A stretch of 64,000 bases of DNA from Hetaerina americana (lineage: Eukaryota; Arthropoda; Insecta; Odonata; Calopterygidae): contig JAKTNV010000018.1 of NCBI GenBank assembly GCA_022747635.1, positions 3,346,927 through 3,410,926 on the forward strand. Reading direction: 5' to 3'. Below the pieces are notes generated by a model that was given only the letters and a program-made list of their open reading frames with translations, made no database searches and was not told where the DNA came from. A program made the position numbers and the translations under genes. Positions within the stretch are counted from its first letter, which is position 1. The number at the start of each line of letters is the position of its first letter. Below are positions 12,201 through 27,200 of the stretch, piece by piece.

Positions 12201-15200
12201 GAATATATATCAAAGTGTAATTTGAGGTCTCTGTGCTTCCACTGGGGTAATACTTGTAGAGGGAGGTGGGGCAATTCACGATTACAAATGTGTGGGAAAA
12301 GACATAGGTTAGAGGGGAGGTTGATTTCCACTTCACAGGATTGAAACCTGAAAATTGTCGGGAAATTAGCAGAAATCAGTCTGCAGGGGAAATGAAGGTG
12401 AAACAGTTTTACAAACATTAAGAGGAAAGGATGATAGTGTTTTAGTGGGAAATGTATCCTTGGAATTTGAAGAGGAGCCTGCTGAAAAATCAGTTAAAAA
12501 ATCTCATAAGGTCTGAGAGAGCCTGGATACTCTCTTAGATTTTATAAGTGAAACCTTGGACATGGGCATGCAACAATGTTATGGGCATTTGAGAACTCTC
12601 TCGTTGATTATAATTAGTAAGGAACTCCAAAGAAGCAAGCAAAGCCAAGGATGTGGCTTTTGAAGATCATTTTCCTCATCTTCCCACACATCTCTGCAGC
12701 GTAGCACTTCAGATGACAATGATGGAATGAAGAAAGACTGCTTGCATGTGTGCATATTAAAATAATTCAACCTTTTCCAAGCATGATTGAAAAATAATTC
12801 GATTTTTTAATGTCGTAATGCCATATTGTTGTCAATGATGATGAGATCCTCACATTTTCTGCTAAAGCTCTCTCTCTTTGAAATGATAACTGAGTTCCTT
12901 TCATCGGCTTTCTGAAATAAGAGGTTTTCCTAAGTTTACATATATGTCATGGATTTTGATGAAACACACCCTCTGGAAACTAGGGTTTTTAAGCCATCTG
13001 TTGACTGGAAGCCATATTCTGCTGGGAAAAATTGTAGTTTATTCACCAGTAATTGTTTATGGGCAAGCTTCTCCTCATTGAGGGCTACATTACACATCTC
13101 CACCTTGTATTTTAGGTCATTAACTTTTAGAGTGTTGTTGGGTATATATTTCAGACCTTTCTCCAACCAAGCCAATTCATTGGGCTTGAATATATTTTGA
13201 TTAGTTCACTAATCTCTCACCAAAGGAATGAGGAGTAGAACTGGAAAGGTTATTGTTTTGCTGGTTGGATGTGCTTCTTCCTCACTCTAAGCCTTTAAGC
13301 ACAAATTGAGTAGCTTCAGACGTGATGTGGTGGAAGTCAAACTTAATGAATAACTGATCAAAGCACTTTTCCAATTGATAAAATTTCTTTTTATCTTACG
13401 ATCGGGTTTTGATGTATTTCATCATCATCAGGTGAGAGATAGTCTCTTCTGTAAGAGATAGTCTCTCTTTTACCGAAGGCGATTTAAATACGCTATCAAT
13501 GCATTATATCATGAAAACACAACCACTTGGCCTAGTCTATCAAATGCAAGGCATTTAAATGAGTATTTCATGTGGACCAATCAATTCTCTTCATCACCAT
13601 TATAACTTGGTTCTATAGGATAGCACCTTACACCATCAATCTAATTAAGTATGCCTATAATGCAGAGGAGGCAAGTTCCTTTGGAAGATTGTTCACTAGA
13701 TACCAGGGACAGAAAGTCTTTTCCAACAGTCAGTGTACCTCCCGTGGAGTCTTATCAGAAATATATCCAGTCCACTCCAAGTGCAAGTCTTCTCTGGAAA
13801 GAGGAGAAGGCCTGCAGGTGCATGCATTTTGATCAATCATCACCGGATACTTATAATTCACTCATTGCTTATTCCAAGAGATCTGAGATGTCATTTTGTG
13901 GAACATGAGCATATTCAGTCTTGAAATGTAAGTATCTTAAAACGTCATCAACTGCTCCAGGTTTTGATGCAACATTGACAATGTGTCAAAGAGTGACAGT
14001 GTGTGTGCCTGTGTGTAAATGGGTGACCAAGGAAGTGCTGGCATACTAAATGGGTTGATCAAATTAACTAGACTAATCAAGGTATTTTGATTTTTAAAAA
14101 TACTCTATTACTATTTAATGTAACTCCAGTTTCCTAATGCATAGAATCTCAGCAGTGGTCTGTCCTCTCCCTAAAGCTCCAACTGGAAGGTTTCCTTTCT
14201 GAATAGCCCTTTGCCTCCTGGAAGCCCCTCCCTCTCTCTCTCATTGTTGGTGCCCTCGGATTGCAGTTGCCAAGCGTGAGGTTGGCTGCTGATGAAGCCC
14301 TCGACTCTCTCCTGGATGAGGAGGACGAGGCTGGTGGCCCTCGAGAATATGTGACGGCCGACGAGGGCTATGATGGTGACGTGGAAGTCCCAGAGGAGGA
14401 GGATGAAGGGCAAGGGGTGCTGCTGTCGAGTGGAGATCCCCCTCTCCCCCTCAACCCTGGCTCTCCCTGGGCGGTGAGCACCACAAGTTGGGCGGCCCCA
14501 AGGTGTCGGCGCTGGGGTGTGCGGTGCCTAGTGCACCCTGAGCTGTGCTGCCTGTCCCTCGACTTGTTGGTGCACATATATGGCTTGGCCAGGAGGGAGG
14601 TGCCACCTGCCCCCTTGGCTGGTGCGCCCTCACCAGGTGAGACACCGGTGGCTCCTCGCTGCTGCTATCCACAAACACTCGCTTCTAGGTTCAGTATATG
14701 CTTTCACTTTAGGCCTAGACGGGAAGGGAAATTAGTGCATTTATAAATGCTTATGTATTTTGTTATATGTATTCAAAGAATCCAGAATATCAAAATCCAA
14801 CATTGGTCATCTAGATCCTGCAAAATTGGACACTTGCATGATATGGAGTGAGCCTGGTTTATAGTGTGGCACTCATGCGAGTACTGAAATTCATGGGTTC
14901 ATTTTCACCAATTCTCTTTGGCTTTTAGGTTTTCTTCATGGTTTCTAAAAAATCCACATCTCATTCCTTGCTACTTTCTTCAATTGATCCGGTGGTGCCA
15001 TTTTTTCCTCAATTCATTTACCGATTTCTGTTGCAAATTTGCCCTTGCCTTGGTTTCTTTTAACGTGTCTTACTGCCATTGAGTCTTTGCTCTCTTCTCT
15101 AGCTTCTTGAATTCTAGCTGTCAATCTGTTTCCTCCAATTGTGGCAATTTTTGAAATCTGTCCCAAGATGGCTCATGCAACAACTTTTCCCAGCGTTGTT

Positions 15201-18200
15201 CAATAAGTTTGATACCCTTCTTCACTGTTTCTGGAGTCCTCACCTCATTTGGTCGACCAATGCGATGTTCGTCTTGACAGCTCATACGGCCTCATTCAAA
15301 CTCTATTATGCAATATTTTACTGTTGTAAACGAAGGAGCAGACTCACCCAGAGTAGAATCCAGTTCAGCTTTCATACTGGTTGGGCTGAGGTTTTTCAAA
15401 TAATAGTATTGTATCACATAACGATGACCTATATTCTCTATTTTCTCAAATTCACTGAAAACGTTCACTGTTGGTGGCTGCAAAACAAATACTAAACAAT
15501 GTGCTGTCTCCAAACCTGAAACATGTGCTTTCTAGATTGCATACATTCTAATGCAGTGATATTTTTCAAACAACTACCGCCATCTCTAGGTGAGGCCGGG
15601 TACTTATGGGTCCACCCTCGTATCTGTGGGTTTCATCGATGTCTTCACCATTATGATATTTTAATTGCATTGTCGGAAGCTCTTCTCCCTTGTTGCGGCA
15701 GTATTCAATGCATGGAAACAATGTGAATAATCTTGTCGCTACTGATGTAAAATTCTCCTTCTTTGAGCTATATCACTTAATTTATTCCAAAGATATCTTG
15801 CCTAATTCCACACATCTATGCATGCCTTTGTACTTGCAAGTCTCTCATATGCCCGAGGGTACTAAGCATTCCAAGTTCTGATCCTAATTTGATGGCACAT
15901 TTGACTTATGTACTCCCTTGCGTTGCCACCGTCTACATATCCATCCGGAGGACTTATTTTACATCGGAAATATTTCATTAAGTGGCTTTCAGCATGTCTG
16001 GTATTTGAATCAAACAGATAAAAAGAGACACTTAATGAACAACAATGTTTTTCATATTTTTAGGCATTAGAAAAATTTATTTATAAGAAAAATAAAAATG
16101 GAAAGACTGCATTTAGAAAAAAGTATTAGAAAAGAGTACACTTTAGAAAAATACATTATTAGAAATTGTGGTTTAGATAAATTGATCGGGAAGGAACAAT
16201 CCTGACCTTGTCATCACATCAGCCGATAAGGGTCCCACAGTAAAGATTCTCAACGCTGCAGTTTACATTGAAGAAGCAACTGGGCAGCCATCCGTCGCCC
16301 CCTCATCAAAACCTATGCCGATGACCCAAAGAGACTTCCAGGCAAAAATAATCTCCTATCTCAAGGATAATGGTTCCTCTGAAGTCAATGCACTCCTCAC
16401 TTTTAATATCATGCCCAAAATACGTAAAACTGATATCCCAGGCCAGCCAATTGTTACCTTGGGCCACATATGTACCCGGCCTGACCTAGAGATGGCAGTA
16501 GTTGTTTGAAAAATATCACTGTATTAGAAAGTACACAATCTAGAAAGTATATATTTCAAGTTTGAAGATGCCACGTTGTTTAGTATTCATTTGGCAGCCA
16601 TCAATAGTGAACGTTTTCAGTGAATTTGTGAAAATGGAGAAAATAGGTCATTGTTATCTGATACAATACTTTTATTTGAAAAACCTCAGCCCAACCAGTA
16701 TGAAAGCTGAACTGGATTCTACTCTTGAGAGAGCCTGCTCCTTCATTTACAACTGGGGAGTGTATAGAGCTGAAAGGAGATTATTTTGAAAAATAAATAT
16801 ATTTTTTCCAATATGTTTGTGTTTTCCTTGTTGGTTCAGGTACTTCTGGGATTACCCTCTTATTAAATTAAATGAATACTTGTTTTTGCCAAACAAATGC
16901 TTTAACCTTAATGATAACTTAAATTTGGGGTGCATGAATTTGAGGTTTGGCTTAAGTCCAGAGGTTTAAGGTGACCTTCTTTTTAACAAGGCATTTGCCA
17001 GACGTGGGCATATGTGTTTCCAAAATAAGTTAGACATACCTTAAAAATACTTAACACAAGTAAGTAAAAATTTCTTTACTATATTTGCTTGAGATTATAC
17101 TATTCATTTTCCAGCTCCTTTTAGGTCTTTAGATACATTAGTTCTTGACTTAATCTATCATTACTAGAAGTTTGGAAAGATATCTCATGTAACAAATGGA
17201 CTTTATTCAAACCCCCATGCATGTACGTAATAAACATGACTCTTCTTCACATGATATGATATTTTAAATCTAAATGGCATCGTGCATGCTGTTGACTGGT
17301 GTGCCTCTCATTGTGACAGTAGCTCCGAAGATGGACGAGTCCTATGTGGAGGGCATCACTCAGTGTCTGCAGAGGCTCACTGCGCTCTGTCGAGAGAACC
17401 CTGAAAATAGCGTGGCGCTGTCCAAGCAGGGCGTGATTGAACGGCTGCTCCAGGGATTCTCGCCGAGCCTAGAGGGTGTGGATTCAACAGGTTGGTGCGC
17501 TCCCCTCTTTCCCCATCCTGGGCCAAAAGGGTGCTCATGGTGCACAGCTGATGTTGCCATTGGCTGTCGGTTGAATGGAGAGCAGTGCGTGTGTTGTGAT
17601 GCACCTCCCTGATGCACCGTGGTATAGGTTCTTTCTCAATGCAAGAAAGCAAGCAATTCATCTGGGCGCTTGCTTTGGAATCATCCTCCATTGGCTGCTT
17701 TGGTTGCACTTGCCAGATGACGCATTTATTATGGAGGAAAACCCCTGGCGGTGTTGTGAGGACATCGGCCACCATTTTCAGATACTAACCAATCAAGGGT
17801 TATAGATTTAAACAAATCAGAAATTGCAAAACTTAACTTCAGTGTGCTGAATAAGACCGTGCAGAAAAAAAGTATTGATGGACTCTTTTGAGCGTCATTC
17901 CAATTTGAATTGTGGTCCCTTGCTTCTCTAGTGACCCGCGAGAGGCCTCAAGATTTCAATTGGTTCACGATTTTGTTGAGTGATTTTACGAGTATCAAAG
18001 TTCAAAAATTCAATTCATTTATTTAAATATCGACCATTCTCACTACCTTTTGGTACAATTTCAATTCTGCCTGCATATATTTATGAATATTTTAATATTG
18101 CATAATATGCATTTATTTGTTAAGTAGATCATTTAGTGCTAATTGTTTATATTTATTTATTACTTGCAAACGGAAGGTAAATGACTAAGCATTTGCCAAT

Positions 18201-21200
18201 ATTTTTTTTCACAAGGACATCATAATACAGAAAGTGCCACACATTTTCCAGCTGTCAGTAATTGCAATTTTAGGCCAACAGTCATAATTATATCATCTAT
18301 GATGGCAATTTCTTGTAGCCTTCTTCCTTTTAAGCATATATTTCATGAAAAGAGAATTATGATGCAAACTCAATTGCATTGGGAAACAAATTATTAAGTT
18401 TCATATCTTCCTCTTTATCAGGCTCCAGTTTGTTTGATATCCATCAAATGTCACTGTAAATACCGCGGCTACTTGGTCAGTGCTAATTAAAACCACAGGA
18501 AGTGAAAAACCAAGAATCCTCATAGTGCTTGTAGTCTGAGGCAACTGGCTGAAATACAGTCTGATGTGAAATTTTGAAACAAGAAATCCTTGGTACTACT
18601 TTGTTAAGTATTATCATTGGCCATTAATATCCATTTGTCTTCGCAAACATAACTCATGTCACGAGGAATTAAGGAAATAAGATTTAAATATGGAATTGCC
18701 TCAGAAAATAAAAGCAACTTAAGATGAACTATAAGTATAGTAATTATCTTTCAAATTAAAACTCAAGACCCTCCTTTTAATGAAGTCTTATTATTCATTG
18801 AATGAATTTTCAAACGAAAATAAATATTAGTGCAATGTGTTTTTATTATTTACTCTAATCTATGTACATGTTCTTTTTCAAGCATGTTCATAGTGTTCCC
18901 ATGTACTTGCATTTTTCTTTTTGTTCGACAACTCCCATACCTACATGATATATTTAATCAGTGGACAATAAAAATATTATTATTATTAAAAAATACTAAC
19001 TTTCAACTTTAATTCCGAAAAAATATTAAATGACTTTGTAATGGAGCTATATTTGGTCAAATGTTACTAAATAGTTTTGTTTAATTAAAGTTTGTCAAGT
19101 GATAATCTTATGTATTGAAAATGTTGCAAAATTGCATGCACTATGGAATTTCTCTGTTAACTTGGCTCATTTGTTAGTAAAAAGTTGCAGATCATTGAAA
19201 TCTAAGGCATGCCTCAAAATATTGACATAGGTATACTACCTTGATCAAAAAGTTCCCGGAATAACCACCGTGTGGCGCTCCCATCGTTCCGATTTGAGTT
19301 CTGTTTTTTTTGTTAAATTGGTACATCTGTTGTTGATATTCCTTTTAAATCTTAGTGTCATAACTTGGCATTTGCAAAAGTTACGGTCGGTTTTCGGTAT
19401 GTCCATCAGTGCTTCCTGCGATTTTTCCATTACTTCCTCTCGGCTGCTAAAACGCGTTCCCCGTAATGGTTTTTTTAATCGATTGAACAGAAAGAAGTCA
19501 CAGGGAGCCAAATCAGGTGAATTCGGTGGCTGTTGGATGGTATTTGTTGCATTTTTCGTCAAAAAATTACGAATAATGATAGCACTGTGCAACGGTGCGT
19601 TATCATGGTGCAAAATCCACGAGTTTTCTGCCCACATTTCTGGTCTCTTTCGGCGAATTGCTTCACGCAAACGTCTCATAACGCCCAAATAATACTCTTT
19701 GTTTACTGTCTGGCCTTCTGGCAAAAATTCATGATGCACTACACCGTTGTAATCCATGAAAACCATCAGCATTGCCTTCTTTTTTGACTGAAAACGACGT
19801 GGTTTTTTTGGTCTCGGCTCATTTGGTGAACGCCATTCACTTGCCTGATGTCTGGATTGCGTGTCGTACTCATAAACCCACGTCTCGTCTCCAGTAATGA
19901 TCCTTTTGATGAATGTGGGATCGGATTCAGCCTCGCAAATCATGTCTTTTGCGACGTCAACACGGTCTCTTTTTTGCACGAAATTGAGGTATTTTGGCAC
20001 CAACTTTGCTGCTACACGACGGAAACCCAAATCATTAACCACAATGTCTTGGGCGGATCCATAGGCAATGTTCAAGTCCTCCGCTATTTCTCTGATGGTT
20101 AATTTGCGGTTATTGACCAACATTTCTTTTACTTTATCAATTTTTTCACCGACTTTCGATGTCGATGGTCTGCCACTGCGTTCATCATCTTCGATTGACT
20201 CACGACCACTTCTGAACCGCTCGTGCCACTGGTAAACGACCGTTTTTTTTAGAGAATCGTTGCCGAAACACTTTTCCAACATTTCCAACGTCCGTGCGCC
20301 ACTAAATCCGTTTTTTACGCAAAATTTAATACAAGTTCGTTGTTGCAAATTTAAATCCATTTCTGAAATTGTAAAAAATCGCCAACACACACAGAGATAG
20401 ATGTACTCTTGGCTACGTAACTTTTGCAAATGTCAAGTTATGACACTAAGATTTAAAGGGAATATCAACAACAGATGTACCAATTTAACAAAAAAAAACA
20501 GAACTCAAATCGGAACGATGGGAGCGCCACACGGTGGTTATTCCGGGAACTTTTTGATCAAGGTAGTATAGTTATAAATTGTTATGATAATTGTTATTAT
20601 TGCTAATCCACGAGTAAAGATAGGGCTTTGGATGGACACAGCCTGGATAGCAGTAAAATGATACATTCTGGAAATTAATCTGCATTCCATTCCATTGTTT
20701 TGAGTTCCAAGCATGATTAAGGCAACAAGTTAACAATTTTATTAGCGTGAAATTATATCCATCAGGGGCAGTGATAGGAAATCACTTGTCAAGGATACAT
20801 CAATTTCCCACAAATTTAAGTTATTGTGTCATTTGTGCAGATATTTTCTCTATAGATCTAGTATTGCGGGAGAAGTTGCTATTTAAAAGTTTTCATTACA
20901 AGGGATTTTTTTGCATTTTTTAAATGTTTGCATAAATAAATGAATGGTGATGTCATTCCTTTTTTTTGTGTTAAATTCTCCTGGGTGATATTAAATTTTC
21001 AAACCTTTCAAAGATACCCTTGCCCATACATGCTGCAACCTCTTTCTCCTCCCCCAAACCCCATCAACCTCTTTTTATTATAAATCTTAAGTTTACACGT
21101 ACGTCTATGCTGTGGTCCCCACGAAAGCATAAATTTGAGCCTCTACTGTGTTCATTTGTGAGTCGTTTATAATACAGGAGCTAATAAAAGAAAGTGTGTT

Positions 21201-24200
21201 ATTTATTTTAGGATATTCTTTACGTTGAATTATTCTGTCGTGCTTGTTTTGTGGAGCGGTGTAAAATATTCATAATCAGAGGAAAGTACCAAAATGGCAT
21301 CATGGAAACCGTCATGATTACCAATTTCTCTGTGTTTATTAAGATTCAAGAGAAGTATAATGGCCCTTCATTACCTGGACCACTTAGCAGCACCAACCTG
21401 TGACACTGCTGGGTGGCCAGCATGCACCAACCCACAGCACCATGCTGGGCATGCAATGTGCGATGAGGGAGGGTGCGTGAACATCAGCACCAGTGGTGAG
21501 GACAAAGCTCACCTTCAAAAAGCGGTGGCCTATTCAAATCCCAAGTGAAATTGTTTGTGTGTCAGCATCATTGCCTGGGGCATGCCGATGAGCGGTTCGC
21601 CACTCTGCGGTGCAGTGGCTGTTCTGTGGACCTGTTGCCCACCCCCTCTTTTCATGAGTATTAATTTTAGTATATTTATGCAGCGAATGACCCCTGAGAG
21701 ACTTCAGCATAGATGGTGTAGTGATGGAGACGTGCATGTGTGCATACTATTTTGGCATCTCCCTCCACAGGCATGCAGCAGGTGGTGCTTGACCTATTCA
21801 CGCACTTGGCGCGGTACAGCATCACACCCACAGAGCTGGCTACCTACTTGGGGTTCTTCAAGACTGATGCTCCTCCAGTGGTTAGTGATTCATATTTCAT
21901 TTTGAAGTTTCCTGTGGTGGCTTGAGGAATTCAGGTGAAGTGTTGAATAATGAATTGGGCTACTTGAAATATGTGCATGTGGGAAAATCTTTCAGTAAAT
22001 TGACTGTCGATGGGATTTTTTTCCCTTCGTGTATTTAATTTGATATTAAGCATGGGAAGCATTGCGCCCTCTATCAATGTATGTATGCCACTCACTGATG
22101 CATTGCTCATTTGCAAGAATGCTGATTCCACTGGTGTAATTGTGAATTTTTTTTGGGTCGCATCAAGTCATGTTATCCAGCCCATGAAGGTGAAGTTTGG
22201 CATGTTGTATAATGTTGCTGTTTGTAAACAATTTCTGTTGTTGAATATTCTTTAGTGGTATCTCAATCCCTACTTGAAGTGCTTTGTGGAGGGCATTTGA
22301 GTGAATACGTCATTTGTCAGAAGGGACGATAAACTGCGGACCCCTTGGCACCTTTTTTTAAGAGGAGGCTAATGCCGATGCCGGGTTTCTGTCCACCCTT
22401 CATCCTTTCCTGTCCATCCCTAATGGTGCAAATGACCTCGGCAGTCGGTCGCCTCCCCTAAATACTCCTAGTAATTTCTGTAATTTCAGAAATGCTAATT
22501 GGATCATTTCTTTTCGAGTTTCAGTAGCCTAATAACTTTTAAAAGAGTCATAAAAACTTTAAACTTAATCTGTTTCAACAGCAGGCAGAGTGACTAAAAC
22601 ATGTAGGATAATATGAGTAATGATGAACTGGAGGTTACATTTCATTTTTGTAATCAGATTATACTATTGTAGGAGTTAAGTATTCTCTTCAAGAGACTCT
22701 TGTTGCACTATTGATTTTAGAGCTCAGATTTTTGAGGTGATGCCTCTGGACACCTCCAACTTCACCCAAGCTGTGTAATATATTTCAGGTGCCTTATCTC
22801 CCTGGGAAGGCCACTCAATCTATCGTTGTGTCCTTTTTCCTCCCAGCAAAAATACTATATTGCTTAAACTTTTTAAACTCCCATTTCAACTAGTAGAGAA
22901 ATCTTTGATGTTTTGGGACTTCCAAAGAATTCTAGTCTTACTGCATTCCAAATAACATTATTTTCCCCTCGATAATGCACACCTTATGTATAACACGCAC
23001 CCAGAACTTTGTAGTTATCATGAATTTGTATATATACAGCGCGCCCGGGGCTCCATAGTTATCTTGAACGTGTACAGATGCCGCACACCGTGCTCTTCTA
23101 GATACCCTCCAAGTTCTACGAAAGTGGTGGTTCTATGAATCACCACCTACATCGTGATCATTTCAAACCGGAATTGAGTTAAGCTTTTGTAAATTAGAAT
23201 ATTCTCAAGAAAATTACCCATGGAGAAGAAAATCGTATATAGCGATGTTTAAGCTAGAAGTCATCAATTTTTGCGAAAGAAAAGGAAATTGCGAGGCTGC
23301 CAGGATTTATCCAATTAATAAATCTTTTAAATCAAAGTTACTTTCTAGTTGGGTAAAGTAGATGATGTCCAGTATGAAATACTGCACAGAATCGGGAAGG
23401 ATAAAAAGAGTGTCTTATGAAGAAATAAGCCGGTGGATTGTGGAAATTTGGCAGGGCATCAGAGTGACTTGTGTAAAAAATGGATTTGAAAAACCTATAG
23501 GCAATATTTCAATGCAAGTGCTAGAAGATGAGGAAGAGTTAACTTCGGAGAGTGAACTCGGTTATGTGCCTGAAAAGATAATAAATGCACTTAATTCATT
23601 TAATTGTGGTTCAGGTGACGAATTTCTTGGATTTGAGTGATCTGCCTATCATGTATTTATATGTACGTGTAAATAGTACGACGTACTCGATGTATGCGTG
23701 AAGTACTATGTATTAGAATAAAGAAGTACTACGTAGTAGAATAAATGAAGCATAGAAATTATATGTTTCTTCTTTTTCCCATGGATTTATGGGATGAAAT
23801 AATGGTGAAAGTAGTAGATCTGTATAAAATAGAATGCAATTAGAAAGCCATGATTCCAGGCTGATTTATTTTACGAGACTCCTCTTTAATTATTGTGTAC
23901 ATAGGTATGTAAAAGTTTGGATTTTTTCAATTTTTATTACATAACGCGCATCATCATTTTCTCGATCATTTTTGTAGAGATGAGCATGCACGTTATCGAT
24001 GGGAAAATACGGTATATTTCCTCAGTTAATTATTTGTAAAATATTTGATGAAAAACGTACAAGTGCCGAGAATGCTCACATTGACCACCATTATATGGTC
24101 TAGCCATACCATTCTTCTTATTTATTCTTTATTCGTAGAAACTCACTGTTGCCATTGTATTTAGTTGTTTTAATCATTGGTATGGGTGAAATTCACCTAT

Positions 24201-27200
24201 TGTATGAGGCATATTAAAAAATTAAATATTCATTTTCTTAAAATTAAAATAATATTTATAAATAACATAAATAAAATTTAAATAAAGGCAGGTAGGAACG
24301 AAGTTGTACGCATGCAGCACCATCTATTGATTGTTTCCAAAGCCACTGGAGTTATTGTTTTCATTTAGGAGCCTTTTGCCTGTCGGTGAATGCAGTTCAC
24401 AATGTCCACAATAGTTGTTGCTCTTGCCAGTTGCAAAGTGTGTGCTGTGCTTTGATTTTTGAGAGGCCCAAATTCATTGGGAGTTAGTTGTACCTCGTTC
24501 ATGGACCACCAGTAATGAGTTAAGGAATGATTAGACAATGGTGTCTACACTTCAAAAATGGCCAAGCAAATTTGTTTAATGGAGAGTGGAGTGGCAGGCC
24601 CAGCATATCCCACACCCATGACATTGTTCAACAAGTGGGCCAAGAACTGTGATCTGATTGATGATCGCTGTTCTGGCTGATAAATTTCCTCCTCTTGTTC
24701 AATACACAACAACTTACACCATTGATACGGAAAATCTCAATTGTCACTAGCTATGTGCTACATGGGTACCTATAATCCACACTGACCAACACAAAGAGGC
24801 GAGAATGTTGAGTAGATGAGCATTCTTGGGTTGCTATCCCCAGTTCTGACCTTGCACTTAGTGTCTATTACCTCTTGCACTTCAAACAGAGTCTTGGTAG
24901 ACAACGGTTTGAAGGCAACGAGGGACTTAAGACCACTGTTGTCAAGTGATTCAATTCCCCGGTGGCAAACTTCTATGCTGAGTGATTAGAAAAAAGTTGG
25001 TGCAGCATTGTGAAAAATGATTACAACTGAATGGGGGTTATGTAGATAAGTGAAGTAGGTTTGGTGGGAACAAGAACTGTCAATTAAAACTATACTTTTT
25101 CTACTCAACATGTGCAGTGGAACCTCATAAAAGGAGCATTATCTGTTCCACGATTTTCTCATAAAGCAAAACACTTGTTTAGAAAAACAATTTTTTGCAT
25201 ATAAATTAATATAAAATATGATAATGTGTTCCATGCCGGAAAAAATATTATGCACGAGGTTTATTCAAAGAAAATTATACATGACAAATTCCAAAGAAAC
25301 TGCGGGAGATGCCGCAACAGTAACTTTTAACGGAGTCATCCGCTAATGTGCATTTCAATGCAACAATTTCAGAGCGTAAAAATCATTCGCCTTGACTGGG
25401 ACTCGAACCCAGATCCCTCAATATCCGGTCGAGTGCTTTAGCCACTTAAGCTACCGAGGCGTCCTCTTAAACTCTGAAATTTTGGGGCTTTTAAAGGAAC
25501 AAGAAGTCTAGGCGAATGATTTTTACACTCTGAAATTGTTGCATTGAAAATTATACATAATGTACATTAATTAGAATTGTTAGTTATGTTCACCTTTTCT
25601 TCTATAATTGAATGAAGCAACGGGATGCAAAATCAATTTGTAAAAGCAAAAAAAAGAATCAAAATTAATTTTAAATAATTTTCGGATACATTCCAATTTC
25701 TGTTTGCTAGAAAGCTGTCTATAGGCATTTTTTTAGTAAAAATATTAAAATTTGGTAAAAATGCGACTCTGAATGATTGTTAATTAAATTTCTGGCAGGG
25801 ATTGCCACTGCCTTAGTAGGGCGATGCATCAAACACATGGTATGATGCAACAATTTCCTGTGACCTCCATATCTTATGTAGCCTGCTGTTTTGGACTTCA
25901 CACTTCATGAAATCTCATGGAGTTTCTTGAATGGTAAACAAGCAGGGGTTTGATTCCCAATTCGCCACTCGCATATTTGCTCAATAGCAGCATGAGACGG
26001 CCTTCAATTGGCTTGTGGTCAGGCAATGCATTCTCTTCTACTGTTATGTGAACAAATACAGGTACACTTTGGCATCTTCTTCCTGAAGAGACCTGTCGCG
26101 GTACATATAAAAAACATGTTGGGGCAGGTAACCCTCAGTATCTATGAGCTGTTTGAAGTCACCAGTGAAGTTCTCTGCTGCCTTTGGCTCAGGGCTTGCT
26201 GCTTTACCATGCCTCACAATGCCGTGAATGATGGTCTTCTCCTTAACTTCTCGAACTAAGCATGGCTCCCTTGAAATAATTGTTTGGCCATTGATTATCA
26301 ATATTTCTTATTAACAAGGTCGGTGAAAATAACATGTTTTGTGGTTACTCTTGCCACTTTAGTTGAAGCATCTGTGTCCTTAGTCTTGTTCGTGTTCTCA
26401 AAGAAAAGGTCAGTCGTTGATGTTGACCGATTGTTGAGGTGCACACTAGATTAGCCACGATCATACCTTGTTCTTAATTTTCAATGACTTCACTCTTCAT
26501 TTCTACTATTTTTTAAAATTTTTATTCCCTCATGGTTTTCTTCAAATGGAGTCATCTGCGGGGGCATTTTTGAAACTATGCAGGAAATATTATTAAACTT
26601 TGGGCACAAAAATCACTAATAACATGTTTGAACACAAGTTTGGAAATATGTGTGATCCCTAGTGGCCCTAATATGCTAGTGGAACGAGTGCTAGAGACAA
26701 AATGCAGTAGCAGGTGTGCAATGAATCTGGGAATTTCCCTCTCCTCATCATCACTCTTGCAATAAATCACTTGTTAAGTGAGTCATTTTGTGGGACCAAT
26801 GTTTTTGCTTGTTATGCGAGTTATTCTCCATGAGAGGTGCTTGTTAAGCAAGGTTCCATTGTATTTTTGATGACCAAATGGCCCTTACTTATTGAATATG
26901 ACTTGTACCGTTAAAACTTTTTTTTATATTACTGTAAGAAATGTTTAGAATGCTAAGAAACTAAATATCGCACATTATAGGCATCACGCTCCAGAGATAT
27001 TCCATTTTTTGAATACAGTGTTAGACACTTAGTGAGTCATAATTACATTTAAAGATAGTTTGCATTGAGAGAATTGTATTTCATCAAATTCACTCCCTCC
27101 TGGTTTCCATTGTACATACCCAAAGGACTCTCCTCTTTCCCCTCTTTCTTGCCATCCTCTTCCTCCTTGTATGCTACGGTTGGATTTCAAAATCATAATT

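Larger units (their letters stand above)
25115..26861 (-). mobile_element. Tigger-like DNA transposon, degraded
   Basis: The left end CAGTGGAACCTCATAAAAGG and the inverse of the right end (CAATGGAACCTTGCTTAAC) are Tigger-type terminal repeats. The minus frame 26301-26044 reads [13 protein letters not shown] then [19 protein letters not shown], part of the Tigger transposase. The catalytic Asp block is decayed. Interrupted by the tRNA-headed repeat near 25275-25550. Sister fragments lie at 31750-32370 and 42250-42660. Confidence 0.72.

Noticed and set aside
12095..12418. 107-residue minus-strand frame and overlapping plus frame
   Set aside because: No recognisable motif, composition like intron, no splice support.
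14368..14678. Minus-strand frames opposite LYST exon 3
   Set aside because: Shadows of a GC-rich exon; the plus strand has the splice sites and conserved motifs.
17360..17775. 132-residue minus-strand frame
   Set aside because: Antisense of exon 4 and adjacent intron; no motif or start context.
21360..21737. Extra LYST exon in the GC-rich patch
   Set aside because: No acceptor/donor pair gives phase 1 to phase 1, and exon 4 joins exon 5 directly in phase.
25389..25460. Functional tRNA gene
   Set aside because: Folds like a tRNA, but has C at position 33, an acceptor mismatch, repeated inverted arms and sister copies; best read as a SINE head.
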